In this document: in pieces, positions 18,659 to 27,210 of the stretch
Layout: the number at the start of each line of letters is the position of its first letter
Position numbering within the stretch: position 1 is the stretch's first letter
NCBI GenBank assembly: GCA_910579735.1
Contig: CAJTUZ010000004.1
Span: forward strand, 1 to 47,821
Reading direction: 5' to 3'
DNA from: an uncultured Lachnospiraceae bacterium
GTDB lineage: Bacteria > Bacillota > Clostridia > Lachnospirales > Lachnospiraceae
DNA length: 47,821 bases
Position numbers and translations under genes: made by a program
The notes under the pieces: model-generated
What the model saw: the letters and a program-made list of their open reading frames with translations, nothing else
Database searches by the model: none
What the model was told of the DNA's origin: nothing

Positions 18659-20026
18659 CTATCTCTCCTTTACCAGCAGCCCCTTTTGTACCTTAATAAA
18701 CAGGATGGGAAAGCCAATGCTTAATATTGTCCCTATAAAAATCAATATTTCATGCCCAATATAATACGCATAGGCATACAAGGGCGTTGCAATAAGCAAT
18801 GAAAAAATAATGCCCAAAAAAATCGAATTTTCTTTTACTTCTTTATCTTTTCCCAAACAGGTGATCACGGTTGGATAAAATGTGCACATTCTGATCACTG
18901 TATAAAACATGAACAAATAGAGTGTTGATATGTTAGGAAGGTTTGCAATACAGATGCTCATAAATACAAGCGCCACCATACTTACATGGGCTGTTTTTCT
19001 GACTGACTTTTCCTTTCCGGGGAAAACGTCATTTGCAACAATACTGGAAAAAGCACATAAACATGAGTCCATTGTTGATGTAATTGCTGCCGCAACCATA
19101 ATCACAAAAAATGCCGTGCTAAAAGCAGGAAGGTAATGTGCAATATATTCAATTGCCACATTGGCGCTGTCATTAATTTGCAGCATATTACCTTTTACCT
19201 GATATGCCGCTAAAAATCCTGTCATAATCATCGACACCGGAATGATTGTAAATAAAACTGCCGCCAGCATAAATGCTTTATTTCTATTTTCCTTTTTTAT
19301 GGCAAAGGCTCTCTGCCAGTACATTTGATCACCAAACGGCCCTGTGATCAATCCTAACATAGATGTCAGTCCATAAGAGAGGAATACATTTCGCCCCTCC
19401 TCACTGAACAAGGAATTAAAGCTCTTGTTTTCATAACCTGTCATTCCTTCTCTTAGTCCAAACAAAATGGATTGTCCCTGCGTTGAAAATGATTTAATCA
19501 GCCATATAATAACTGCAATTGATCCAATGCATAATATTAGTGTTTGAATAACATCTGTCTTAACAGAAGACTTGAAGCCTCCCCTTATTGTATATAGCAA
19601 AACAAAAACTGCTAATACGATTGTGCACATTACATAATTTACGTTTAGTAATGTACAAATCAGCTTAGATCCGGCTATTATGTTGATTGCATAACACATA
19701 ATCTGCAATACTGCCAATATACCTGCATACAGCTTATGTACTCTATCCCCCCACCTTTTTTCCATCAATTGCGGCAATGTATAATTGTCCAAAAATTTTT
19801 CGTCCACTTTTGATAAAAAATAACAGTATATAAACAACGTCAATACGCTCGGAATTAAATACCAAAATGCGCCTGCAAATCCTTGTTCATAAGATTTCTG
19901 CGATGGAACAAGCAACGCGATTGCCCATGTCCATGTTGCAGTGATGGTAAATCCTCCGCTTATCCAGCCAATTTTTTTATTTGCAATAAAATACGACTCT
20001 TTAAAAGTGTTCTCCTGATTCTCCAT
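18659..20026 (-). CDS. Sodium:solute symporter (SSS family)
   Basis: 455 residues with about a dozen hydrophobic segments. The family signature appears as YTIRGGFKSSVKTDVIQTLI, and DSCLCAFSSIVANDVF matches the conserved TM8-TM9 region. The ATG at 20026 is chosen because GGAGAG lies 6 nt upstream and it starts 2 nt after the aminotransferase stop; the longer ORF from 20062 overlaps that gene. A solute importer in the middle of a glycan operon is unusual. SSS members carry carboxylates, amino acids, sugars, sialic acid and more. Placed directly before an acyl-AMP ligase, import of a carboxylic acid for glycan acylation is a specific hypothesis. Confidence 0.88.
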   Translation of the reverse strand: MENQENTFKESYFIANKKIGWISGGFTITATWTWAIALLVPSQKSYEQGFAGAFWYLIPSVLTLFIYCYFLSKVDEKFLDNYTLPQLMEKRWGDRVHKLYAGILAVLQIMCYAINIIAGSKLICTLLNVNYVMCTIVLAVFVLLYTIRGGFKSSVKTDVIQTLILCIGSIAVIIWLIKSFSTQGQSILFGLREGMTGYENKSFNSLFSEEGRNVFLSYGLTSMLGLITGPFGDQMYWQRAFAIKKENRNKAFMLAAVLFTIIPVSMIMTGFLAAYQVKGNMLQINDSANVAIEYIAHYLPAFSTAFFVIMVAAAITSTMDSCLCAFSSIVANDVFPGKEKSVRKTAHVSMVALVFMSICIANLPNISTLYLFMFYTVIRMCTFYPTVITCLGKDKEVKENSIFLGIIFSLLIATPLYAYAYYIGHEILIFIGTILSIGFPILFIKVQKGLLVKER

Positions 20027-20028
20027 TT

Positions 20029-21135
20029 TTACTCTCCAATTAACAGTTTCACTTCCGTACATACATACTCAATATCTTCTTTTGTCAAATTCAGCGCCGT
20101 CGGAAATACAACTCCCTGTTTCCAATATCTTTCCGAACAAGGTACCGGAAATCTGCGTTGATAATTAGGCATGGCGCTCATGGAAGGATATCCCGGTCTG
20201 GCATGAATGTTCTTTGCCAACAGACTTTCCAGCAAAGCGTCTCTGGAAATACTGCATTCCTCACTCAAATATCCTACCACATAGCAGTAATTGCTCTCCC
20301 ATGCCTCTTCCATATGTAATAATTTCATATACGGACAATCCTGTAAAAATTCATGATACCAGTCATATATTTTTTTCTTTTTCGCGATCAGTTCATCAAT
20401 ACGCTCCACCTGTGCCAGAATCAGAGCTGCCGTTACATTGGCTATACGATAGTTGTACCCGACGTCATCCGACCATAAAAAGGATATTTTATCATTCCTG
20501 CAAAAAGTTCCGTAATGCAGCGCCCGCTCATATAGTGCCTTATCATTTGTAACAAACATACCGCCTTCGCCGCCAACCGCTATCTTGCTCCCCTGAAAGC
20601 TGTAAGCTCCAATATCGCCGATCGTTCCTGCAAACCTGCCTTTATACTTTCCGCCGACCATCTGACATGCATCTTCAATTACCCGAAGTCCATGCTTCCT
20701 GGCGATCTCCATGACAGCGTCCATATCAGCCGCCATACTTGCAAAATGGACTAACATGATCGCTTTTGTTTTCTCAGTAACAGCAGCTTCAATGCATGCA
20801 GGATCTATACACAATGTATCAGGATCTATATCGACGAATACACATTCAGCGCCAACATAGCTGACAGCCTGTGCCGTCGCAATATAACTCTGATCGGTCA
20901 CGATGACCTCATCTCCGGGTTTTAATCCCAATGCAATCGCAGCCAAGTGTAATGCATGTGTTCCGCAATACGTTGCGATAGCATATTTTGCCCCCACATA
21001 ATCTGCAAACGTTTTTTCCAGCTTTTTTATATGCATATCATATGTTTCATACCATCCGTTTTTCACGGCATCAATTACATAATCTATCTCTTTTTGTGTA
21101 ATATCCGGTCCGGCTAATGCTATTTTTTTGTACAT
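20029..21135 (-). CDS. DegT/DnrJ/EryC1/StrS-family sugar aminotransferase
   Basis: 368 residues, normal for PLP-dependent nucleotide-sugar aminotransferases. The PLP lysine is Lys184 in SFQGSKIAVGGEGG; IEDACQ holds the Asp that contacts the pyridine nitrogen. ATG behind GGGAGACAGGT. It should convert a keto-sugar nucleotide to an amino sugar with glutamate as donor. The following genes (symporter, ligase, GNAT-like, ACP) would then acylate that amine. Which keto-sugar is used is not decided; a 4-keto product of the CDP-glucose dehydratase is possible, or a nucleotide sugar made elsewhere in the genome. Confidence 0.92.
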   Translation of the reverse strand: MYKKIALAGPDITQKEIDYVIDAVKNGWYETYDMHIKKLEKTFADYVGAKYAIATYCGTHALHLAAIALGLKPGDEVIVTDQSYIATAQAVSYVGAECVFVDIDPDTLCIDPACIEAAVTEKTKAIMLVHFASMAADMDAVMEIARKHGLRVIEDACQMVGGKYKGRFAGTIGDIGAYSFQGSKIAVGGEGGMFVTNDKALYERALHYGTFCRNDKISFLWSDDVGYNYRIANVTAALILAQVERIDELIAKKKKIYDWYHEFLQDCPYMKLLHMEEAWESNYCYVVGYLSEECSISRDALLESLLAKNIHARPGYPSMSAMPNYQRRFPVPCSERYWKQGVVFPTALNLTKEDIEYVCTEVKLLIGE

Positions 21136-21192
21136 ACCTGTCTCCCATCAATCTTCTAACATACTCTTTCCCATTACTGTGTTTTCACCTGT

Positions 21193-22194
21193 TTATTTCC
21201 CGAATTTTGCCTGCAATTCTTCTATATACTCATCCAGATTATCCTCCGGAGCGGTCTGATAGGTCACAACATTGCAATCCGCACAAACAGGATGTTCAAA
21301 CCGCCTGCTTTCTATCATCATCCTGCGGATACTCTGCAATTTATTTCCGTTCCATATATCCACTATCGTATTACTTTCAGATATTTTTCCGATGCTCAGA
21401 TTATTTCCGCTTTCGCAGCATGGCAGAACAATTCCTTCAGGCGACACCACCATTACATAAAAAGGCTGTGAACATACTGTTATTTTCTTTACTTCATTTT
21501 TCCAATAGGTATTTTCAAATTCTGTCTTCATATCGGAAATGTCGTTTTCTTCTATGATGGGCACTAACGTCTCTATATTAAGCTGGTCACAGATATCCGA
21601 AAAAGTCTGTTGGAATTTCTTTTCATCGGAAGGACTTTTTAACATGGCATCCATGATCTTAATATATATTTTCGTTTTCCCTCTCCTGGATTTTTTATAA
21701 AAATAGGCGATATTATCTACAAAGTTCTCAAAATTGATCTTATATTGAGATATATCCCAATAATCTTCTTTCGTTAGTCCCTGCAGAGATATCCTCATCC
21801 GGTCCAGTCCTGCATCCACCAGGGCATCGCATAAAGCAGGCGTCAGTCTTGACGCATTAGATACGATCTCCACTCTCTCTGCAATATCCGCGTCTTTTGC
21901 AATTTTTACCATTTCTGCGATCTGAGGATGCAGCAGCGGCTCCCCCAGCCATGCAAAATTTAATAATTTTAACTTATCAGGAAATTTCTTTATTTGTTCA
22001 ACGATCATTTGGAAAAAATCAATGTCCATAAACTGCTCTTTGATCTCTTTTTGCATCTGTGCTGATGCATGCTTGCAATACGCACATTTAAAATTGCAAT
22101 ACGTAGTCGGACAAATATGAATTCCAAACGGCGTATTAAGCGGTAAAGAATCAATCAGTTTTTTCCGGCTTGTAAATGGTGTATATTCCTTCAT
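21193..22194 (-). CDS. Radical SAM/SPASM protein
   Basis: 333 residues. The cluster motif is C33-x3-C37-x2-C40 (CPTTYCNFKCAYC), with WLGEPLLHP as the SAM-contact motif. A C-terminal cysteine group (VVSPEGIVLPCCESG and later CADC) fits a SPASM or twitch domain. The ribosome binding site GGGAGG is buried in the arm of a strong hairpin directly upstream (22199-22255), so expression may depend on that structure. Its 3' end is related to a remnant at 24999-25031. The substrate is unknown. Confidence 0.85.
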   Translation of the reverse strand: MKEYTPFTSRKKLIDSLPLNTPFGIHICPTTYCNFKCAYCKHASAQMQKEIKEQFMDIDFFQMIVEQIKKFPDKLKLLNFAWLGEPLLHPQIAEMVKIAKDADIAERVEIVSNASRLTPALCDALVDAGLDRMRISLQGLTKEDYWDISQYKINFENFVDNIAYFYKKSRRGKTKIYIKIMDAMLKSPSDEKKFQQTFSDICDQLNIETLVPIIEENDISDMKTEFENTYWKNEVKKITVCSQPFYVMVVSPEGIVLPCCESGNNLSIGKISESNTIVDIWNGNKLQSIRRMMIESRRFEHPVCADCNVVTYQTAPEDNLDEYIEELQAKFGK

Positions 22195-22255
22195 AAAAAA
22201 TCCTCCCTGTCATGCATTTTAGTTTATTACAAACAAATGCCGTACAGGAAGGATT
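22195..22255 (-). terminator. Intercistronic hairpin: terminator-like and hiding a ribosome binding site
   Basis: On the minus strand AATCCTTCCTGT (22255-22244) pairs with ACAGGGAGGATT (22210-22199) and an inner GCATTT pairs with AAATGC; the stem runs straight into six T and then the ATG of the radical SAM gene. The Shine-Dalgarno GGGAGG is inside the descending arm. It may terminate part of the transcripts from the epimerase gene and also restrict translation of the next gene. Confidence 0.75.
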
Positions 22256-22264
22256 TTGCTTTTG

Positions 22265-23163
22265 CTAAATCATATCTTTTATTCCATCTTCAAAACAATA
22301 CGCAGGTTCCCAGCCGGTTTCACTCCTGAATCTTGTTGAATCAAAATAAAAATCCGGAGATTCTTCAGCTTTACGATGTCCGTAAGTGATCTTGCAATCC
22401 GGGCCTATAATCGTTTTTATTTTTTCCAGATATTCTTTTAAGGTAACCTTCTGACCACTGCTTATATTATAAACCGTATGCTGCAGATCCTTTTGAATCC
22501 CCAACAGCAAAGCATCAATACAATCGTGAATATAAAGATAGTCAAATATCTGGCTGCAATCCGTATCCATATAACAGTATTTGTTTATTTTCAGTTGAGA
22601 GATTACGCTATCCAACACCCCCCCCTAAATTTTCCGAATACACTGTGGATCCGATATTCAATAAAGTTTGTATTTTTCTGTTTACAAAGTATTTCTGCCA
22701 TTTTATAAAATCTCCACTTTTCTTTTCCATATGCCGATCGGGGGTTACAAACCGTTTCTTCCGTAACAATCCCTGCAGGGCATCCGTATTCCGCCTGTGT
22801 TCCTAATTGTATGACCTTTTTGCATGCAAACCTGTCTATAATATACTGTAACCCCTGTAATAATCCGTTGGCGCTCCGCTCATTCACCATCGCATCATCA
22901 CGCGCGTTCGTCCCTTCCCAGCTTGCCAGATACAAATAGTCGCATCTATCCAATGTCTCCAGATTCTTTATGGACGTCTGCATATTGCATAAATCCACTT
23001 CGACATACTGAATCTTATTTTGAAACATAGCATATAATTTTTCATATTTGGCGGATCCGGGCCTATACGTCGTTACCACATCATATCCTGATTCGATAAG
23101 GCGCCTGATTAAATTCATCCCGATAAAACTTGTCCCGCCGAATACAAGTACTGTTTCTTTCAT
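22265..23163 (-). CDS. NAD-dependent epimerase/dehydratase (extended SDR), phase-variable; OFF here
   Basis: The ATG at 23163 overlaps the preceding stop (AATGA). The N-terminal part has the nucleotide-binding motif FGGTSFIG and reads to VFGKFRGGCWIA, then stops at 186 residues. With nine instead of eight G the frame continues as FRGGVLDSVISQLK to the end at 22265, giving 299 residues, the normal size for extended SDRs, with FDYLYIHDCIDALL and YNISSG as family landmarks in the second half. YGKEKW is a probable YxxxK active site in the first half. It could be an epimerase or a 4-ketoreductase (YerF-like) for the deoxysugar. The apparent GTG start at 22618 is an accident of the tract. Confidence 0.88.
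22618..22625 (-). repeat. Poly-G tract (8 G), OFF state, epimerase gene
   Basis: Eight G at Arg180-Gly181-Gly182. The number of G must be divisible by three (9) to join both halves; the present 8 leads to TGT TGG ATA GCG TAA. Confidence 0.92.
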
Positions 23164-24283
23164 TCCTGCGCAATTTCTCCTATATCTATGATTTCCCCGC
23201 AAAATTTATATTGTTCTCTCAGGCTCCTGATAATTTCGTTCTTATATTCCAATGCGGTAATGATCATCAGATCATTCTGATTGACCGCTTCTTTTGTCGG
23301 TAATTCTACCGGTATCCTGCAATCCCCGATATACAGACCGTTTAACGCACTATTATTGTCGAATATGTGCTTTATATGTTCTTCTTCCGGCACAATCACG
23401 TTCTGAATATAGCTTCGTCCCTTAATTCCGGCTCCCCAAACGGAAACCGATTTATATTTCGGAAGAATGCTTTGCAGTTTCTTGATATCGTTTTCTTTAT
23501 GCTTTTCAAATTCTATTCTGTTCTTTTCTTTCCTGACATATGCCGCAATATGCGAACCATCAAAGATTTCTCTGATACTGATAATGGAAAAACCGCATTT
23601 TGTCAAAATACGTGCCAGGCTGTTTGTCGAAAAATAATTAATATGCTCCATATATACATCAAAATATCTGCTGTCCGCATAGACCGCATGTCCGTTAGGG
23701 ACGTCAAAGTACCCCACACCACCGGGCTTTAGGATTCTATAGGCAGTATTGATAACTTCCTCCAGATCGGGCAGGTGTTCCAGTACCTGTGTGGAAATAA
23801 ATGCGGAAAATCCCTCTTCATGCCAGTTTTTATCAAAAAATGCATTCACTACATCGCAGTCGTTTTCTTCTGCGATCCTGCATTCAACCGCCGATGGTTC
23901 AACGCCCTTCACCCTTTGAAAAATACCATTTGCATAGTTCATCAAAGTGCCGTGTCCGCATCCAATATCCAATAATTTATCATGATCCGCACACAGTTCT
24001 CTTAACTCCTGAAGCATACTTTCATAGTATTCTCTGCGTAAGTTTGCATTTCCTCCTGCGGCAACTGCCTGATCTCCGACGTTTAACAGATTATAGGCTT
24101 TGTAATGCTCTTCTTCTAACGTATATTCCATTTGCCCGTGCTTACATGCTTCACAGTAACCAAATTCGGCATACCCCCCCCTGATTTTCCGACGGGTTTT
24201 GTATATACCGAATTTACATCATATGGTACATTCTGCAATTTCTCATAGCAGACGATCTCGCTGCCGCATATTCTGCACTTCAT
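23160..24283 (-). CDS. Zinc-finger SAM methyltransferase (Methyltransf_13/23/14 type), phase-variable; OFF here
   Basis: The start is ATG at 24283 behind GGAG, well upstream of the open frame that begins at 24131. It encodes MKCRICGSEIVCYEKLQ, the first half of a CxxC zinc finger. With eight G the frame ends at 55 residues (GKWNIR stop). With nine it continues as SGGGYAEFGYCEACKHGQ, completing the zinc finger, then the SAM domain (LLDIGCGHGTLMNYA, FISTQVLEHLPD) and a C-terminal Rossmann-like domain (VWGAGIKGRSY), 374 residues in all. This is the architecture of NDP-sugar C-methyltransferases such as TylC3/EvaC. The gene overlaps the epimerase start. An internal start at 24131 has no good binding site. 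Confidence 0.88.
24174..24181 (-). repeat. Poly-G tract (8 G), OFF state, methyltransferase gene
   Basis: Eight G at codons 35-37. Nine would continue TCA GGG GGG GGG TAT GCC GAA TTT into the downstream frame; eight moves into a frame closed by TAG 18 codons later. Confidence 0.9.
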
Positions 24284-24314
24284 ATTTTTCTCCATTCATG
24301 GTTAAATCTCTTGA

Positions 24315-24962
24315 TCAGTTAACCTTTTCCCACTGTCCGGTTTCCATATTATAGGTCTTAATGACACGTGCGGGAATGCCGACTGCGATACTATAATCCG
24401 GAATATTGCCCGTAACGACAGCATTGGTGCCAATAATACATTTTTCACCGATATTGGCTCCCGCAAGAATACACACCCGTTCTCCTATCCAGCTTCCCTT
24501 TCCGATCCGTATCGGTTTTCTAACACCTGCCGTTTCAACGTAGCTTTCTTTCTCTATGCCAGTCCCATGATTAGAGTCTATAATGCATATATCAGATGCC
24601 AGCAGGCAGTTATCCTCTATTTCAACTCTTTCATAACAATCAATTTTGATATTTTGACCTATGCGGACATTGTCCCCTATAATAATCTGACCAACTATTC
24701 TTTCCTGACCATCCGCCGGTGTAAACTCTCCCTGATGCAGCTCACTGTCATGTACCCAAATATTGGCGCCGTTTCCAATAGAAGATCCTGTCCCCATAAA
24801 TATATGCCCGGGGTTTCGAATAAATTTTGCTCCGAAGATGCCGTTTTTACCCCCCCCCAATTCATTTGCCGCTACACTTTTACCTTGTATCGCCTCCAGG
24901 ATATCTTCCGGCCGTCTCAATACGCAGTAAATGATACTGATAATACTTCTGATTTTACTCAT
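24315..24962 (-). CDS. Left-handed beta-helix acyltransferase (WbbJ/hexapeptide family), poly-G tract; ON
   Basis: 215 residues. After a short N-terminal segment there are hexapeptide-type repeats (IIGDNVRIGQNIKID, IGKGSWIGERVCILAGANIG, CIIGTNAVVTGNI) and the family ending YSIAVGIPARVI. A His in DSNHGTG is the likely catalytic base. The product would acetylate (or similarly acylate) a sugar hydroxyl or amine. The nine-G tract lies at Leu35-Gly36-37-38 (NELGGGKNG), so slippage would truncate nearly the whole enzyme. It is the first of three consecutive tract genes. Confidence 0.88.
   Translation of the reverse strand: MSKIRSIISIIYCVLRRPEDILEAIQGKSVAANELGGGKNGIFGAKFIRNPGHIFMGTGSSIGNGANIWVHDSELHQGEFTPADGQERIVGQIIIGDNVRIGQNIKIDCYERVEIEDNCLLASDICIIDSNHGTGIEKESYVETAGVRKPIRIGKGSWIGERVCILAGANIGEKCIIGTNAVVTGNIPDYSIAVGIPARVIKTYNMETGQWEKVN
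24850..24858 (-). repeat. Poly-G tract (9 G), ON, hexapeptide acyltransferase gene
   Basis: Nine G in TTG GGG GGG GGT, frame open to the stop at 24315. Confidence 0.9.
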
Positions 24963-24998
24963 TTTTCTTTCCTCTGCTTATTTTACCGTGCTCTTCTA

Positions 24999-25031
24999 CA
25001 ATTCTTCTATGTGTTCATCCAGGTTATCATC
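24999..25031 (-). pseudogene. Remnant of a radical SAM gene 3' end
   Basis: On the minus strand 33 bp encode DDNLDEHIEEL followed by a stop. They match the 3' end of the radical SAM gene at 21213-21245 (EDNLDEYIEEL) at about 28 of 33 bases. No coding frame leads into it, so it looks like the scar of a deleted or recombined paralogue between the FkbM and acyltransferase genes. Confidence 0.55.
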
Positions 25032-25068
25032 TTAAACTATGTTACCGCTGCCTGTAAAGTTATCTTTG

Positions 25069-26265
25069 TTACAGCCTTATCCCATAATAAACAAACGACA
25101 GATGATTCATATATGACCGCAAATAGAATCTGTAAGAATCATCTATACTGTATATCAGTTTCGGTACTTCCCACAAATCCCATGTCTTATGATAACCTGC
25201 TATCGCCAGTTTCGGATGACTCTCCCGGATGACTCTCTGCGCTCCTCTTAAAGCCTGCAGTTCGCAGCCCTCAATATTCATTTTGATATAGGTCGCCCCA
25301 TCCGCATCAACCAGATCATCTATTTTCACAGTCTCTATCCTTTGCGTCCCGATATCTGCAATAAAGCTCCCGGGCCCGTTCAGATCATATAACTGCAACG
25401 TCCTGTTCTCATCATATGCCGCTCTATTCACAGTCACGATCTTACTCTTCATCTCATCTGGAAGTTTCTCAATATACTCCTGCAGTTTCATATAGTTACC
25501 GATATCCGGCTCCAATCCGTAATACTTTCGAAACTGCTGATGATTTGCTTTCAAAAAAGCGTCAAAGCTGATACCGTTATAAGCGCCGCAATCGACAAAA
25601 ATCTCATCCTCTCTCCGGGGATAAAATTCGTATTCAAAGTACTGTCTGTCCATTGATTCCGTCGGTATCTGTATACTGTCGTCTATCATACGGAATCTGA
25701 CCAGTTTTTCAAATACTTCTTTCGACTTGTCATCTTCCAGAAGGGAATATATTTCACACAGATCCTTTTCATGCTGCTCCATAAGAAAAACATCGGAACA
25801 GGATGGCAGATTATATTTGTCCCCGTGGAATAATTTCCGGCATCTTCGGAAATAAGTATAATCAATTATGTTTTTACAGCCGGATTCTTTAATACTCCTA
25901 TGAACTCCCGTGTGGCCGCCTTCCCGCAGCGCCTCGTCGAAGCTCTTACAGTATTTTTTGCCATCCGTATTGATCGTTACGATAACAAGCGCATCATCCC
26001 CGACCGTTCTCACGATATCCCTGTAATCAATGACAGGAATCCCCTCACATTCCGTTCCCCATCTGGCAGGATTGCCATCGGCAAAGCATTGCGGATAAAT
26101 ACCGGCGTCCCGTAAATAATAAAGAAATGCGATTCCCGCACTTCCCGCGCCGTACAATACGATCTTATCGATCATACTGCCCAGATCACGCTTCATTTCG
26201 TCAATACTGATCTCTATCCGGTCCTTTTTCTTCTGATATTCTTCAAATATTGCATGGATTGACAT
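25069..26265 (-). CDS. FkbM-family methyltransferase with N-terminal Rossmann-like domain
   Basis: 398 residues. An N-terminal domain has a nucleotide-binding-like motif (IVLYGAGSAGIAFLYYLRD, residues about 35-55). The C-terminal half (about 215-390) is FkbM-like: EIFVDCGAYNGISFDAFL, GLEPDIGNY and YIKMNIEGCELQALRGA, where the usual D/N-EG motif is present. FkbM enzymes O-methylate sugars or polyketides. The two-domain form is common in Clostridia glycan loci. It follows the transketolase genes by 24 nt and would methylate the deoxysugar or finished glycan. Confidence 0.85.
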   Translation of the reverse strand: MSIHAIFEEYQKKKDRIEISIDEMKRDLGSMIDKIVLYGAGSAGIAFLYYLRDAGIYPQCFADGNPARWGTECEGIPVIDYRDIVRTVGDDALVIVTINTDGKKYCKSFDEALREGGHTGVHRSIKESGCKNIIDYTYFRRCRKLFHGDKYNLPSCSDVFLMEQHEKDLCEIYSLLEDDKSKEVFEKLVRFRMIDDSIQIPTESMDRQYFEYEFYPRREDEIFVDCGAYNGISFDAFLKANHQQFRKYYGLEPDIGNYMKLQEYIEKLPDEMKSKIVTVNRAAYDENRTLQLYDLNGPGSFIADIGTQRIETVKIDDLVDADGATYIKMNIEGCELQALRGAQRVIRESHPKLAIAGYHKTWDLWEVPKLIYSIDDSYRFYLRSYMNHLSFVYYGIRL

Positions 26266-26289
26266 ATTCCGTAATATCCTGCTCCTTTT

Positions 26290-27210
26290 CTATTTCTGCA
26301 GCTCTTCCCTGATGGCTTCCGTTATTTTTTCAGCGCTGATTCCAAACAGGTCATCCAGATATTCCCTCGTTCCCGTAACAGGCACGAATTCATCCCGTAC
26401 CCCGAATTTTCTCAGTCCCGATGAACAATGATGCTCCGTTAATACCCTCGCTACGGCGTCGCCTAATCCGCCTATGACGCTGTGTTCCTCTATCGTATAA
26501 ACCGGCCTGCCTGCCGATGCTGCCTGCAGTACAGCCTCCTCATCGATCGGTTTTACTGTGGGCATACTGTATAATGCTGCAGATATACCGTCTTTCTCCA
26601 GCCTTTCCTGTACCTCCACAGCAGTCTGCAGCATAACGCCTGTAACAAATATGGAAGCTTCCGTTCCTGCTTTCATCGGAATGGCCCTGCCGATCTCAAT
26701 ATCAATCGGCGTCTGATGAACTACCGGGTCCACACTGCGTCCGATCCTGATATATAACGGTTTCCCATAATCGGCAGATGCAAGCATAACCGCCTTCATC
26801 TCTACCGGATCGCCCGGGCATACCACCGTCATATTCGGTATGGCGGAAAGCATGGCGATATCCTGCAGTGCATGGTGAGTAGGTCCCGCCGTCGCATAAG
26901 CGAATCCGCCGCCGACACCGACTAAAACGACCGGGTTCTCCTGATAACAGACATCAAGCAGGATCTGTTCCATAGCCCGTAATGTCATAAAGGACACTAC
27001 GTTATAGATATACGGTTTCATTCCCATAGCCGCCAGACCGGCTCCGAAACTGACGAAATTCTGTTCTGCGATTCCTACATTGACGAATCTGTCCCCAAAC
27101 TCTCTCTCAAAATCTTCGAATACGGAAAAGCCGGTATCGCCGATGATGCACATGATCTTTTCATCCCGCCTCGCCATTTCCGTTAATGTATTGATAAATG
27201 TTGTTCTCAT
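26290..27210 (-). CDS. Transketolase C-terminal subunit
   Basis: 306 residues covering the pyrimidine-binding and C-terminal domains of transketolase. The catalytic Glu is in NVGIAEQNFVSFGAGLA. The ATG overlaps the stop of the N-terminal subunit by 4 bp (ATGA), typical of a heteromeric split transketolase. Sitting right after CDP-glucose dehydratase it is unlikely to be the housekeeping enzyme; transfer of a two-carbon unit to a keto-sugar nucleotide to make a branched sugar is a reasonable inference. Confidence 0.9.
   Translation of the reverse strand: MRTTFINTLTEMARRDEKIMCIIGDTGFSVFEDFEREFGDRFVNVGIAEQNFVSFGAGLAAMGMKPYIYNVVSFMTLRAMEQILLDVCYQENPVVLVGVGGGFAYATAGPTHHALQDIAMLSAIPNMTVVCPGDPVEMKAVMLASADYGKPLYIRIGRSVDPVVHQTPIDIEIGRAIPMKAGTEASIFVTGVMLQTAVEVQERLEKDGISAALYSMPTVKPIDEEAVLQAASAGRPVYTIEEHSVIGGLGDAVARVLTEHHCSSGLRKFGVRDEFVPVTGTREYLDDLFGISAEKITEAIREELQK

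Noticed and set aside
22265..22618. Separate small gene starting GTG at 22618
   Set aside because: The GTG is formed by the poly-G tract, has no independent ribosome binding site, and the protein begins in the middle of an extended SDR fold. It is the second half of the OFF epimerase gene.
23160..24131. Methyltransferase starting at ATG 24131
   Set aside because: There is no ribosome binding site, and the upstream ATG at 24283 with GGAG gives the matching zinc finger if one G is added.
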